Translations under genes and position numbers: made by a program
The notes under the pieces: generated by a model
Told to the model about the DNA's origin: nothing
The model's input: only the letters and a program-made list of their open reading frames with translations
Database searches by the model: none
Part shown: positions 34,003 to 44,414 of the stretch, one piece after another
Layout: each line of letters begins with the position of its first letter
Numbering within the stretch: position 1 is the first letter of the stretch
NCBI GenBank assembly: GCA_963681505.1
Contig: OY811973.1
Coordinates: 13,580,237-13,644,236, forward strand
DNA: 64,000 nt
Direction: 5' to 3'
Origin: Eunapius fragilis
Lineage: Eukaryota; Porifera; Demospongiae; Spongillida; Spongillidae

Positions 34003-34495
34003 TGCCCCTTTTGCCAAGATGTGGCTCTTGATCCCCTGGGCCACCATGCTGTAACCTGCAGGCATGGGGGAGATGTAGTGATAAGGCACAATCACTTGCG
34101 TGATGTCTTTGTGGACTTCTGTCAGCGAGCTCATCTGAGTGTGAGTGTGGAGAAGGGTCATGGTCTTACAAGAGATCACAGCCACACCAGACCTGCAGAT
34201 GTGCTCATTGCTGGGTGGGACAGGGGCAGGCCTGCAGCTTTTAACATCTCCACTTTGCCCAGCCATACTAAGGGAGTCATGCAGATCATCTGGTGCAGCT
34301 TCTACAGCAGCGGAGACCCGCAAGCTTCACACCAATGGACCCAAATGTGAGAAATTGAGGTCAACGTGCATTCCCCTAGCTGTAGAGATGTTCTGTAACT
34401 GGGGTAAGGAGGCTCACCTCACATTCTCCACATTGGCATCCCACCTTGCCGTCAGCTTGTCCTTCCATCTTGGTAGACTTTACAGTGGATGAACA
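34003..34495 (+). pseudogene. LDPLGHH-family RT fragment
   Basis: Plus-strand reading: NVCPFCQDVALDPLGHHAVT, CRHGGDVVIRHNHLRDVFVD, HSHTRPADVLIAGWDRGRPA. After a frame break near 34240 it continues with AETRKLHTNGPKCEKL and NWGKEAHLTFSTLASHLAV. C-x2-C...H-H...C is a zinc-binding segment characteristic of this family's C-terminal region; RPADVL...W..G...A is the next conserved block. Polymerase part absent. Confidence 0.75.
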
Positions 34496-34987
34496 TCACC
34501 TTGGGTCAGATCAATTGCCAGAGCCATCTTGGCAAGGAAGTTCCTGCCCTCATGACTTGACTTTATTGTTGGGTGTATGATTATGTGTTCATTGTTGTAT
34601 ATGGATAAGATACAAAATTTTACAGAACACTGATGTATACACAAATGCAAAATCCATGTGGACACCATCCTACTAAGGATGGCCGAAGAAATTGATCTTA
34701 TGAGGCAAATGTTCAGTATATGTTAGGTCGAGTAGTTGCTAGCCATGTGTGTATGCATTCCTGTAATCAAAATTTTCCACCACTTATAAGACTGCAACTG
34801 TATGATTTAATAGCAACAACTTAAGTAGAGACACAGTAAGACCCGTCCAGCTGAATACTTCTTCCTAACTGGTTTTTGGGCAGAACAGCAGCATTAGATG
34901 TGTCCATCACCTCACCGCTAAACCCTGTTATTTTGTTATATCTGGTGAGGATGGCAGTGGCATTGGCCCTCACTAGATGGAGGTTGA

Positions 34988-35240
34988 ACCTGCCATAGAT
35001 GTCCTGGCTCTAAGTACAGCTGACTTGGGCCTGCCATAGATGTCCTGGCTCTAAGTACAGCTGACTTGGGCCTGCCATAGATGTCCTGGCTCTAAGTACA
35101 GCTGACTTGGGCCTGCCATAGATGTCCTGGCTCTAAGTACAGCTGACTTGGGCCTGCCATAGATGTCCTGGCTCTAAGTACAGCTGACTTGGGCCTGCCA
35201 TAGATGTCCTGGCTCTATGTACAGCTGACTTGGGCCTGCA
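34988..35240 (-). repeat. 41-bp tandem repeat derived from an RT 3' end, about six copies
   Basis: Unit CCTGCCATAGATGTCCTGGC plus TCTAAGTACAGCTGACTTGGG. It sits within, and is homologous to, the YGRLNL end of the flanking minus-strand retroelement fragment, so it is an internal tandem amplification of transposon sequence. Confidence 0.9.
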
Positions 35241-35589
35241 TGTGACAGTGGCAAGCCATGATGCCAGCTGTGAGAAGGATTCAACAGCTTCATTTCCCCA
35301 TGCACCAAAAGTCTCTGCTACCAAGTGAACACACAACCAGCCAAGTTTTTGCATTTTTCATCAATGACCCTGTGCTTTCTGCCTTCAGTGGCTAAGGCAG
35401 CTGATCCTGCAAACATCCCACTTCTATCAGAGTATGTGTGTTGAGAGGAGAGGTAAACATCAAAGGCAGCTGTCTTGCCTGTTGTCCAGTTAGTCAATAG
35501 AAGGTCAGCAGGATGGGTGTGGCTATGATCGGCTGTGAGGTCATTGCCAACCTCCACTTGGATGCCAAGAGGAGATTGAAAGAGATCCC

Positions 35590-35695
35590 TGCATGCATGC
35601 ATGGGGTCAACACTTATGTTTGTGGAGCACCTACAAACATAATTTATGGGGCTTCTGGGTTTCCATTGAAATACATAATAAATATCAATTCCTGA
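35590..35695. repeat. Short interspersed segment, also at 37435-37545
   Basis: Shares ATTTCAATGGAAACCCAGAA, GTAGGTACTCCACAAACATA-like and GTCAACCCCATGCATGCATG blocks, in opposite orientation, with 37435-37545. Both copies are followed by GGGATCTCTTTCAA. It interrupts the RT fragment, so it is either a small non-autonomous insertion or part of a larger inverted duplication. Confidence 0.6.
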
Positions 35696-36029
35696 GAAAT
35701 CAGCTGTCTTCACCTTCAGTAAAGCACACATGCACTTTCCAACCAGTCTCTGTAAGGTTTCTCCCACAGCAATTGGCCTAATGTCAGGTGCACATCCCTC
35801 CTTGTTCTTGTTCGGAGCAATTAGGCTTCTGCCAGCCAAGAACCGTGACACTGAACTGGGGGCCTTTCCTGCTGCAAGTATATTGATGACTGACCTAAGA
35901 GATGAGCGGGAATAATAAATGCATGAATACATGTGCCTAAACTATACATATATACAGTAACTAAACCAACTTGCATGCTCTACTGAGGAGAGGTCTGGCA
36001 TTGCACCCCACTATAGGGCTATGTTCAGC

Positions 36030-36840
36030 TTTCCATAGATCTCTGTCAAAATCTTTGGCTTCTGCCCGGAATTCCTAAGCCAAAGGACAGGCATGAGGCC
36101 AAGTGGGAGAAAACTTGCCTGGCTTCACTACCCCAGCTCCCATAGCTCTCTACCGCGAGAGGGGTGCATTTCCACCCAAGCATGTGACACTTGGGGTCAT
36201 TAGCCTGGTGCTTCCTCTGCTCTGCCAGTAGTGCAGCAGTTCCAGGTGAGACACTTGCTTCCTGAAGTGACACTGATGTGAGAGGAGATGTCAATGTAAT
36301 GTCAAAAGCAGTCAGTATTCCATCTGACCAATTGCTCACTAAAGCGTCCACGGGATGAGACCTAGAAAGGTCAGGGGTAAGTGTGCTGCCTGCTTCAACC
36401 TTTACACTAGGGTTCGCCTTGTGGCAAAAGTCTACAAGTATATTAGTACCGCATCACCACCTCTCGTCTGCACAACAATACATGGTGCCCCAACGGGTCC
36501 AAAGCTATTTCAGGACAAAATAGACAGCAGGAGGAAGCCCTTGTGGTTTCTAAACCCAGCCACCATGAAATAGGTGTGCGGAATTTGCTAGGATCAAAAT
36601 GTGTACCAGGTTCACCTGAAGGAAGGACTGAGACCCAAGAAGTGGCCAAAGAAGCAGAGGCAGAGAGGAGGCGAGCTTTGCTTGCTGGAGAAGATAAGTC
36701 ATACAAATTCTAAAAGACAAGCTATCCAGCTTATGGGAGAGAGATCTCTGCGAGGGAGGAGACTCAATGAGAGATTCTGGAGAGATGGCATCTGAAGAAG
36801 TGACTAATCTGTTGAAGAGATTAACTGCATTCATCAGGTG
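36030..36840 (-). pseudogene. LDPLGHH/YGRLNL-family RT fragment
   Basis: Minus-strand order: SKFRTPISWWLGLETT, CLFCPEIALDPLGHHVLLCR, a frame break, then DALVSNWSDGILTAFDITLT, PGTAALLAEQRKHQANDPKC, HMLGWKCTPLAVESYGSWGS and EARQVFSHLASCLSFGLG. It lacks the catalytic core. Confidence 0.7.
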
Positions 36841-36865
36841 ATGGTTATCTGTGGTGACAAAGCTA

Positions 36866-37073
36866 CAGTAGCGGCTCGCATATCCGCACTTTTAACACGT
36901 CGCACATCCGCACAATTGAACAATCTTTTAGCATTCATAGCAAACCCTATCGATCTCTATATAACGATATTCACTGTACATGAAAGCTAAAAGTTTGTTC
37001 AATTGTCTTTTGAATATCATTATTTGTGCGGATGTGCGAGGTGTTAAAAGTGCGGATATGCGAGCCGCTACTG
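36866..37073. mobile_element. pogo/Tc1-mariner-like MITE, 208 bp, TA target duplication
   Basis: The ends CAGTAGCGGCTCGCATATCC and GGATATGCGAGCCGCTACTG are perfect inverted repeats flanked by TA (36864-36865 and 37074-37075). The arms extend about 70 bp (AAAAGTGCGGAT, GCACATCCGCAC, TTGAACAA). The interior has no open frame. CAGT-type ends plus TA target sites are typical of pogo/Tigger-like non-autonomous elements. Confidence 0.9.
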
Positions 37074-37075
37074 TA

Positions 37076-37240
37076 TAGATGAACAAAAATAAAAGCAGAG
37101 AGAGCGAAGGCCCAAACCCCCGAGCCTTAGGCTTAGTTGAGATTGGCACCACTTAGCCTCAGAGAGATGTATAGAGAAGCACTTTGAAAAGCAACTTCTA
37201 ACATTGGAGTCCATTATCTACAAAGAATCAGCAGCCATAC

Positions 37241-37271
<31 letters not shown>

Positions 37272-38249
37272 GCTAGGTGCACTATCTTACAAAAGCCACT
37301 GCACAGACGCAGCATGTTAAAAGCCACCTGAGGATCAACAACTGAAACATCCTCCAGCGTTGTGTGCTGTGAATGTGTGCGTGTGTGGTTTCCACTGAGT
37401 TCCAGATGTTGTTTTATGAATTCATATATATATGCGGAATTGATATGTTTATGTATTTCAATGGAAACCCAGAAGCCCCATACATTATGTTTGTAGGTAC
37501 TCCACAAACATAAGTGTCAACCCCATGCATGCATGCAGGGATCTCTTTCAACCTCCTCCTCTTTATACCTTCCAGTAGTTTTTATATCCTACAAGATTAA
37601 TGAAGTCATTACCCTATATATCAAACACCCTCCCATGGCCTTATTTGTATTAGGCAAGTGGTATATATGAGTTTGGTATATGCATGCAGCTGATGCATCA
37701 TAGGATAACACTGCATGGTTGATCCTATTTTATGGCCGTTGTTGGACGTTATTGAACGGTACCGTGCACCTGCATGTGTACATTGTTGTAGGCGACACTT
37801 ATTATGCAATCACACGTGACCGGTCACATGTTATGGCATACATCTCACCAATGGATGCATCAATAAGCCGCATCAACACTGGCACACTCATCTCGCACGA
37901 GTATAAGAATTATGATGTAATGTGCCCTTGAGAGATACATGCATGCACGTCTCATGTATATGGTGTATAATACATGCATGCCTGTATTTGATGCAACACT
38001 TGGATCCTTTATGTTACCACAGCGATAACAATTCGCGCACACATGCATGTTAAAATTATCGTGTGACGGTACATGTATATAGACTTTACGTTATTATTAT
38101 TATTATTTGAAATCCACATATTATTATTGAACATAGATTACATGTACAACGAACTAAAACCCCTAAGAAGTGTACAGCAAACCCACATGTCTCAATTAAC
38201 CCCCCCTCTACTGACTGCAACAGCCTTGCACGGGATAGCATGCATGGCT
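37076..38249. other. Intergenic with a G-homopolymer
   Basis: A G-run lies at 37243-37272. The only recognised repeat is the 37435-37545 segment. No coding sequence. Confidence 0.45.
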
Positions 38250-38812
38250 CTTGCAATACAACGAACTAAGGTCAGGTTAAGTCTCTGGCTTTGGACTTGC
38301 TGCCCTGTAACTGCAAAGCCAGGCGGGCTGCAAGGCGAGAAAACGAACTATGTGCTTCTTCCCCCCAGCACCCATAAGACTCGACCGCTAAGGGAATGCA
38401 GACCCACCCCAGCTCCCTGCACTTAGGGTCTTTGGCATTGTGCTTGCGCACTTCGGCCTTACCCGCTGCTGACCCACTTTTAGCTCCCGCTTCAATCAAT
38501 GTATCAATTGGAGTTAAGCGGTGAGATTACACGCAGCTGGCTTGCCAAGTGTCCAGTTGCGCACCAGAAAGTCTGCTGGCCGGCTATTAGAAACTTCCCC
38601 TCCCGATCCATACCCTATACCTCCAGTTGACCACCCAGACGAGCTCTATGGCAGAATTGTGCAAATACATCCCTCAGGGCATTATGCCGTATCACTGCAT
38701 CCCCTCCCCCTTTGCAGGTTACTGCATGATGCCCAAGAGGGTCTAGCTGATGGTCGTGGCAGTGGGGACAACGTTGCTGCGGTGAAGTGTCCATCCCAAG
38801 CCACCATTTCAT
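38250..38812 (-). pseudogene. LDPLGHH-family RT fragment
   Basis: Two minus-strand frames: 38812-38615 with WWLGMDTSPQQRCPHCHDH, QLDPLGHHAVTCKGGGDAVI, RHNALRDVFAQF. Then, after a break, 38499-38272 with GSAAGKAEVRKHNAKDPKCR, ELGWVCIPLAVESYGCWGEE and SRLAARLALQLQGSKSK. Good motif conservation but frameshifted and 5'-truncated. Confidence 0.75.
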
Positions 38813-39031
38813 TATTATTATTTTATTTTATTTTATTTATTATTATTATTATTTTTGCAGGTATAATATTAAAGATACGTGGAATATATACACCTACAGA
38901 TAAAATAGATTAGGATTATTATTATTACTACTATTGCGCCCGGACCCATGGATGCATGATGTACAGTTTTCAGAACAATACAAATGAAAGTATACCATAT
39001 TCTTTATTACGCAAGGTTATATGGTTAAAAT

Positions 39032-39682
39032 CTAATCATGAGGCGATACAGTCACTTCGATGAAGTTGATCTTGTATGTTTCTACCACGAACCCCCGATA
39101 AGCTTCCAAGAAGAGGCCATTTGCATCGTAATTCAAATCTTTTGAGTACTGATGCATCACCATGTGGCCACCGTTAAGAGCTGACGTACAAGTTCCAATA
39201 CTTTCGCCAGTTTCAAATGTTATGTTGAAAACGCGTGGCCAAATAGCTGGAGAAACGCCCGGCGCGTTCGTAATGGTTGGTCTCCCATTCCCCAACAGTC
39301 GCTTAGCTGCTCCTTCAATCGGCCTGTAGGGTCCGGTCTGGCTGTAAGCGACAAGATCAACAAATTGGAATCCCCAAGCATTCTTTCCATCGCTGATAGT
39401 TAATGATAGGGGGTCCGGCCTGGGAGGTACCACTGGTATTACTGGGGGCAATGGTGGTCCTGTGTACACCATTGCAATCCGTATTGCCACAGTGTATTTG
39501 CGTGTAGAATCAAGTACACCAGCGTCCAAAAGCTTCACCTTGAATAGCCTTTCGTAGTCCTGAGCGTCGGTGTGGAGTGTTAGTACATTCTGATTTGTTT
39601 CGGCGGAGTTGATGCTAACACCAAACTTGGCATTTGCTTGAAGCCATTCTGAAGTCATCAACTGGTAGTATACGGATGCCAT
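39032..39682 (-). CDS. MTSxWL-family protein 3, 216 residues, single exon
   Basis: Starts MASVYYQLMTSEWLQANAKF. It aligns along its length with 29124-29768: IRIAMVYTGPP in place of IKCRVGLEHTG, WGFQFVDLVAYSQTGPYRPI followed by EGA, IGTCTSALNGGHMVMHQYSK, and the end KINFIEVTVSPHD. A proline-rich insert (PPLPPVIPVVPPRPDP) sits mid-protein where the paralogues have a loop. A TATA-like ATATATAAATG lies about 55 bp upstream. Frame intact; no signal peptide or membrane segment. Function unknown. It is immediately 5' (on the minus strand) of the Ginger-like insertion. Confidence 0.8.
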   Translation of the reverse strand: MASVYYQLMTSEWLQANAKFGVSINSAETNQNVLTLHTDAQDYERLFKVKLLDAGVLDSTRKYTVAIRIAMVYTGPPLPPVIPVVPPRPDPLSLTISDGKNAWGFQFVDLVAYSQTGPYRPIEGAAKRLLGNGRPTITNAPGVSPAIWPRVFNITFETGESIGTCTSALNGGHMVMHQYSKDLNYDANGLFLEAYRGFVVETYKINFIEVTVSPHD

Positions 39683-39848
39683 ATTTGTCTTTCTCTCGGC
39701 ACTCTATGTCTATATACATGTGAGATTGTTCATTTATATATAATTATTATTATATATACCTTACGTTATAACGTCGCGTGAGCTCAAAATTAGTTTACAC
39801 TATTCCTAGGAATTCCAAAGCATTGTACCGCAAATTGCAAGAAGCCGG

Positions 39849-40271
39849 TGTTGGAGCGGTGCGTGACTCCCTGGGATGAATGACTCCTCGGTCATTGATA
39901 CCTTAGGCTCACGTGACTCCACCCTGACGCAATTGACTCCCCATGTGCTACAAATCAATAGAAAAATGGAAGATTTTAGCAAAGAGCTAGGTATCGTAGA
40001 GAAATGTTTGTTGCGCGGAGAGTATCCTGTTGGAATGACAAAAGCAGACAAAGCAAATCTGAGAAGAAAATGCCGCAATAACTTCAAGACAGAAGATGGG
40101 GTTTTGTATTATCGAAAAAATGTGGAGACAGGTGACAAACAAGAGGATTCGTTGTGGAGAATATGTGTTAGAACGTGTGAAGATATAATGCGCATTCTCG
40201 AGTCCTGTCATGCGGGTTTGGCAGGTAATGAAATGATGGAAAGGTGTGTGTTAGAGCAGATCTCTGATGTG

Positions 40272-40324
<53 letters not shown>

Positions 40325-43091
40325 AATGTGTGCGTGTGTACGTGCTGAGGTAAATATTATAGCTAGCGTGAATGTGGTCTGTTCTTTTCTTGTACATGTA
40401 TATAGAAGATTGTGTTGTTTAATAGAATAAGATCTCATTATGATTAAAGTACATTAATTTGTTTGATTCATAAAGGAATAAGATCTTGAATGCATTGTTT
40501 AAATATTTGTACAGGTTCTCACCTAGGTAGAGATAAAACATTGGAAAAAAATATCTGCACGCTTTTATTGGCGCAACATGTATGAAGATATAAAATTATT
40601 TGTAAAAGTCTGTGAAAAGTGCCAGAAGATGAATCCAACGTTTATTAAGAGCAATGCTGTGTTGCATCCAGTACCTGTGTGAGCGCAAGTCTGGCATAAA
40701 GTATGCATGATATGAATAAACATTATAACTTAAGATGCACTCATGTATCTCTATTATGCAGGTTGGAATTGACCTCATTGGGCCATTAACATTAACTGCA
40801 AAGGGAAACAAGTACATTGTCACGCTATTGGACTATTTCAGCAAATGGCCAGAAGCCGCTCCACTTCCCAATAAGACTGCCATTGGGGTGGCTAACTTTT
40901 TGTATGAAGAATTTTGCAGGTTAGTAAAAAGTAGCTGTATGTCACTTTGTATAATAAGCAGCATAGACTCTTCTAATTAGTGGGGTTATGTGCGAATAGC
41001 TTTCACCTATTCAATGTTTACATCCAGATTTGGTTGCTGTGAAGTACTTATTTCAGATCAAGGGCGTGAATTTGTAAATGAGGTTCAGGAAGAGCTATTC
41101 AGACTGACAGGCACTGAACATTGTGTTACTTCAGCTTATCATCCCCAAAGCAATGGGTTAACTGAGCGCTTTAATCAGACTTTACAGACTGCACTTATCA
41201 AATTGGTTAATGAAAGCAAAATGACTGGGATGATCACTTATCAGGTGTACTTTTTGGGTACAGAACTGCTACACAAAAGGCTACAAAGATGACCCCATTT
41301 GAAGTCATGTACTGTCGGTATGGTTTGATACTGCATACTGTTTTTAAGTATAATATTATTCTTTTTTATATAGTAAGGCTGTGTTACCTGCTGAAATGAA
41401 TGCAAAAAGATGTCCAGATATCACTGCTGCAAATGATTCGGAAGTTGAAAGTGATATCTGGGATGCAGACTATATCATTTTACAAGCTAAGGATGGCATG
41501 TGTGAGAGAGATGATAAATGCAAAGACAATGTCAAATATTAAGATTGCTCAAGCAAAAGATAAAGCGTACTACGACAAGAAGCATGCTAATTCTAAGGTA
41601 ACTGCTATATTCATTTGCACGATATTGACATATATATATTTGATTTACAGAGCCTAAGTAATGGCACTCAAGTTTTGCTCAAAAACAGTGCTAGAGAAAC
41701 CAAAAAAGGAGACAAATTGAAACCAAGGTGTAATGGTCCATACTTAGTACATGCAGATCTTGGAAAGGGTGTGTATCACTTCTACAATTCAAAGACAGGA
41801 AAAACTCTGAAGAATGCAGTCAATGTATCTCGACTAACAGAGTTTCATACTACAGATAAATCTTCACCACAACAGGGTCAATCTGCAACTTCATCATCAT
41901 CTCATTTGCAATCAGCTAATTCTTCCACATTCTCAGAAGGTGAGTTAATTGTGGTTGATGAAAATGCTCATACACCTGAAAAAAAAGAATGTCAAGTATG
42001 GATCAGGGATTTAAGACTTTATAAAATTGATGAGCATGATCTGTTGAATGGCAACGAGCTTTCTGATGCAATTATCCATGCAGCCCAAATGCTATTGATG
42101 AAAAGCTCTCCAAATATCAATGCATGGACTCCAGAACCCTGTTTTGGGAAAGGTGCTTCAGTTTCAACACTCCCCAAATCCAGTTGTGCAAATCCATCAC
42201 ACTGGTAAGCCATGTATTGACCATACTTATCCCTTACATAACCCCAGCTAAATTTTTATGTACATGTAGGAGCTTGTCACTGGGTATGTACTACAAGCAT
42301 AGGAGCTAAATGTGGAGAGGTTTTATTGATGGACAGCCTGGCATCTTCTATGAGTGAAACATTAGTTCTTCAAGTTGCACAGATTTATGAAATCCTGTCG
42401 TGAAATCTTGTCTCATCATCCGAACTCTTGATGTTCAGCAACAGAATGGATGTAAAGACTGTGGGGTGTTTTCCATTGCATTTGCAACTGAATTATGTAG
42501 TGGCAATGATCCCAGGAAAGCATCTTTCATCCAAAGTGATATGAGACCACACCTCTTCAAATGTCTCAATACTGGCACATTAGAACGCTTTCCACAGTAT
42601 TCACCACAAGCAGTCAAAACTGTTTGTATTCATCGTTGCGAACCAGAGAACATAACAAGGGAACTTTGATGCATCTGTCATATGCCTGATCATTATGACC
42701 AAAGGATGGTTCAGTGCACTCTGTGTCAGGGATGTTATCACTACCGTTGTATGGGAATCAGAAACAAAAAGGACATCTCTGTAAATTGGAGATGCAGCAT
42801 ATGTTCAAAATGCCTGGCATAAAGCCCCCAGTTTTATATCATGCTTTATTTGAAAACATTTAATGAATACGGTATTAATTATTTACTGATGGGAGTTATT
42901 AATACCTAGGTATCATTGACTCCCAGGCCAGGGCTGGGGAGTCATTTATACATAAAGGAGTCATTTATACCTAGGTTATAACGTTCGGGGGGGAGTCATT
43001 GATCGCTAGAGTTCAATGACCGGGAGTCATTAATCCCTAGGGATGAATGACCGGGAGTCATCGTAAACGGGAGTCAATGAAATCTATGACA
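39849..43091 (+). mobile_element. Ginger-like DNA transposon with TIRs and CCGG-type target duplication
   Basis: The left end TGTTGGAGCGGTGCGTGACTCCC follows CCGG (39845-39848). The right end, reverse-complemented, is TGT plus 12 bases plus TGACTCCC, and is followed by CTGG (43092-43095), which is CCGG with one CpG-type decay. Subterminal ATGACTCC/GGAGTCAT boxes repeat about four times at the left (39871-39940) and eight times at the right (42893-43080), in opposite orientation. TGT...ACA ends and CCGG targets are known for Ginger1 elements, and the encoded integrase agrees. Size 3,243 bp. Confidence 0.82.
39966..42822 (+). pseudogene. Ginger-like transposase: integrase, GPY/F, Ulp1 protease, PHD finger
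   Basis: Plus-strand exons joined by GT-AG introns. Start chosen at MEDFSKELG, inside the left TIR region. Zinc-binding N-terminus (SCHAGLAG | SHLGRDKTLEKI, CEKCQK); DDE integrase with Asp in VGIDLIGP, Asp in LISDQGREFV and Glu in GLTERFNQ (D-35-E spacing); a GPY/F-type module (KPRCNGPYLV). Then a C48/Ulp1-type protease with His in CHWVCTTS, Asp in LLMDSL, Gln in VQQQNG and Cys in KDCGVF, and a PHD finger (CICHMPDHYDQRMVQC, YHYRCM, WRCSIC). Breaks: in-frame TGA at 40680-40682 and 42667-42669; frameshifts near 41218, 42115 and 42400. A GT microsatellite fills the first intron (40277-40322). Inactive, but every catalytic residue is recognisable. Confidence 0.85.
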
Positions 43092-43095
43092 CTGG

Positions 43096-44149
43096 TATAA
43101 TACATGCACAGAAATGTTGTGGCAAACGCATGTCATCACCGCTACGACTGGACCAATCTAATCCACCGCTGCTGTATGTGACGTATATATGCAGGCTGGT
43201 CTGGGTACGTGACTAAGGCTATATATATGGGTTGAGGCAGTGAAAAGGGACCTAGCACATATTATAAACTTTTTCTGGAAGGAGCATCAAAGTCCACGTG
43301 TGCAATAAAAATGTACGCGTAATTAAAATTCAGGACCCTATAGGCTATTTTCCAGTGCGTAAGAAGGAAGTTGTAGAGGACATAGGTGTCTCTTTGAATA
43401 TGAAATATTTTGAAAACTTGAAAAAAAAAATTAATTTAAAAACAGGTGGTCGCAGCCATGCACAAATCGTCAGAGGTCCTACGACTCAAACCGTCATCAG
43501 CGGTGAAACAGCCGTATTCAACTGCTCAATGGATTGCAATTTTGGGAATGATTTCAATTTTATACCTACCATTTCACCTCCCTAAACACAGCCACCCAAA
43601 AAAGAAGTGGTCAATATAACATATCGAGAAATGAGCGGTCAACGGGAGCTCTTCACTAATTCGCGGTTTGCGTAATCACGACATATTTCCGTAATCGTTC
43701 CATACACAGTACGGGGAAAGCATACCAAATGTTTTCTACTATTTAGCTCATGACAGAATGTTAGAGCGGCACATTTGGCAAGATTTTTAAACACATCACC
43801 ATATTTTTCCCGAATAAGCCCTCGGTTCCATTGAATTGTACGGGCCTTCTTTTCAAATGTTCATGAAGTCAACGGGGTGAGTTCCTCATCACAAAATTCC
43901 ACAGTCTATAACGTCAAAACCTTAAAGCTGTACCGTTAGCTCATGACAGAAAAGTGTAACTGATACACAAAGCAACCATTCTCCGCTTTTAAACTTAGGT
44001 ATTCGTATTTGAAAATTCGGTTCCATACTCCACAGAAGCATTCCTTCTTGGATTTCATAGTGTCCCCGTCTCGTGCCCACAAAAATTGAAATACGGATGT
44101 ACTTAGTCTCGTACGTCTGGGGGGGGGGGGGCTTACGCTCCAGATTACG

Positions 44150-44239
<90 letters not shown>

Positions 44240-44410
44240 GTGTGTGTGTGTGCGCACGGGGGGGGGGGGGGGGGGCGAGGATTGTGAAGCACAAAGACTT
44301 CCCCCACTGCCAAGTTAACTGCTCCACTCCCTCCTATCATCCTCCTTTTCCTTTCACTCCTCCCCTCCCCTCCATTTCCTCCACACCCGCCTCCCTCTCT
44401 CCACGTTGAT
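43096..44410. other. Spacer with one possible Ig-like exon
   Basis: The 43447-43585 stretch follows an AACAG acceptor-like site and reads QIVRGPTTQTVISGETAVFN, CSMD, like the first strands of an Ig domain; there is no partner exon. The GT microsatellite 44150-44250 and the G-run 44259-44275 account for the long low-complexity frames here. Confidence 0.35.
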
Positions 44411-44414
44411 GCAG

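Larger units (their letters stand above)
34925..35932 (-). pseudogene. RT fragment with polymerase block (RPIAVGE) and LDPLGHH-family tail
   Basis: The longest member of the family here. Minus-strand order: INILAAGKAPSSVSRFLAGR, SLIAPNKNKEGCAPDIRPIAVGET split by conserved AGKAP and RPIAVGE motifs of the RT fingers, LVGKCMCALLKVKTADF. An inserted piece of about 100 bp (35590-35695) follows, then DHSHTHPADLLLTNWTTGKT, SAALATEGRKHRVIDEKC, VAETFGAWGNEAVESFSQ and the amplified 3' end. The catalytic YADD-type block is missing, so the element is internally deleted. I assign it only to non-LTR-like reverse transcriptases with this signature; the superfamily is uncertain. Confidence 0.7.
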
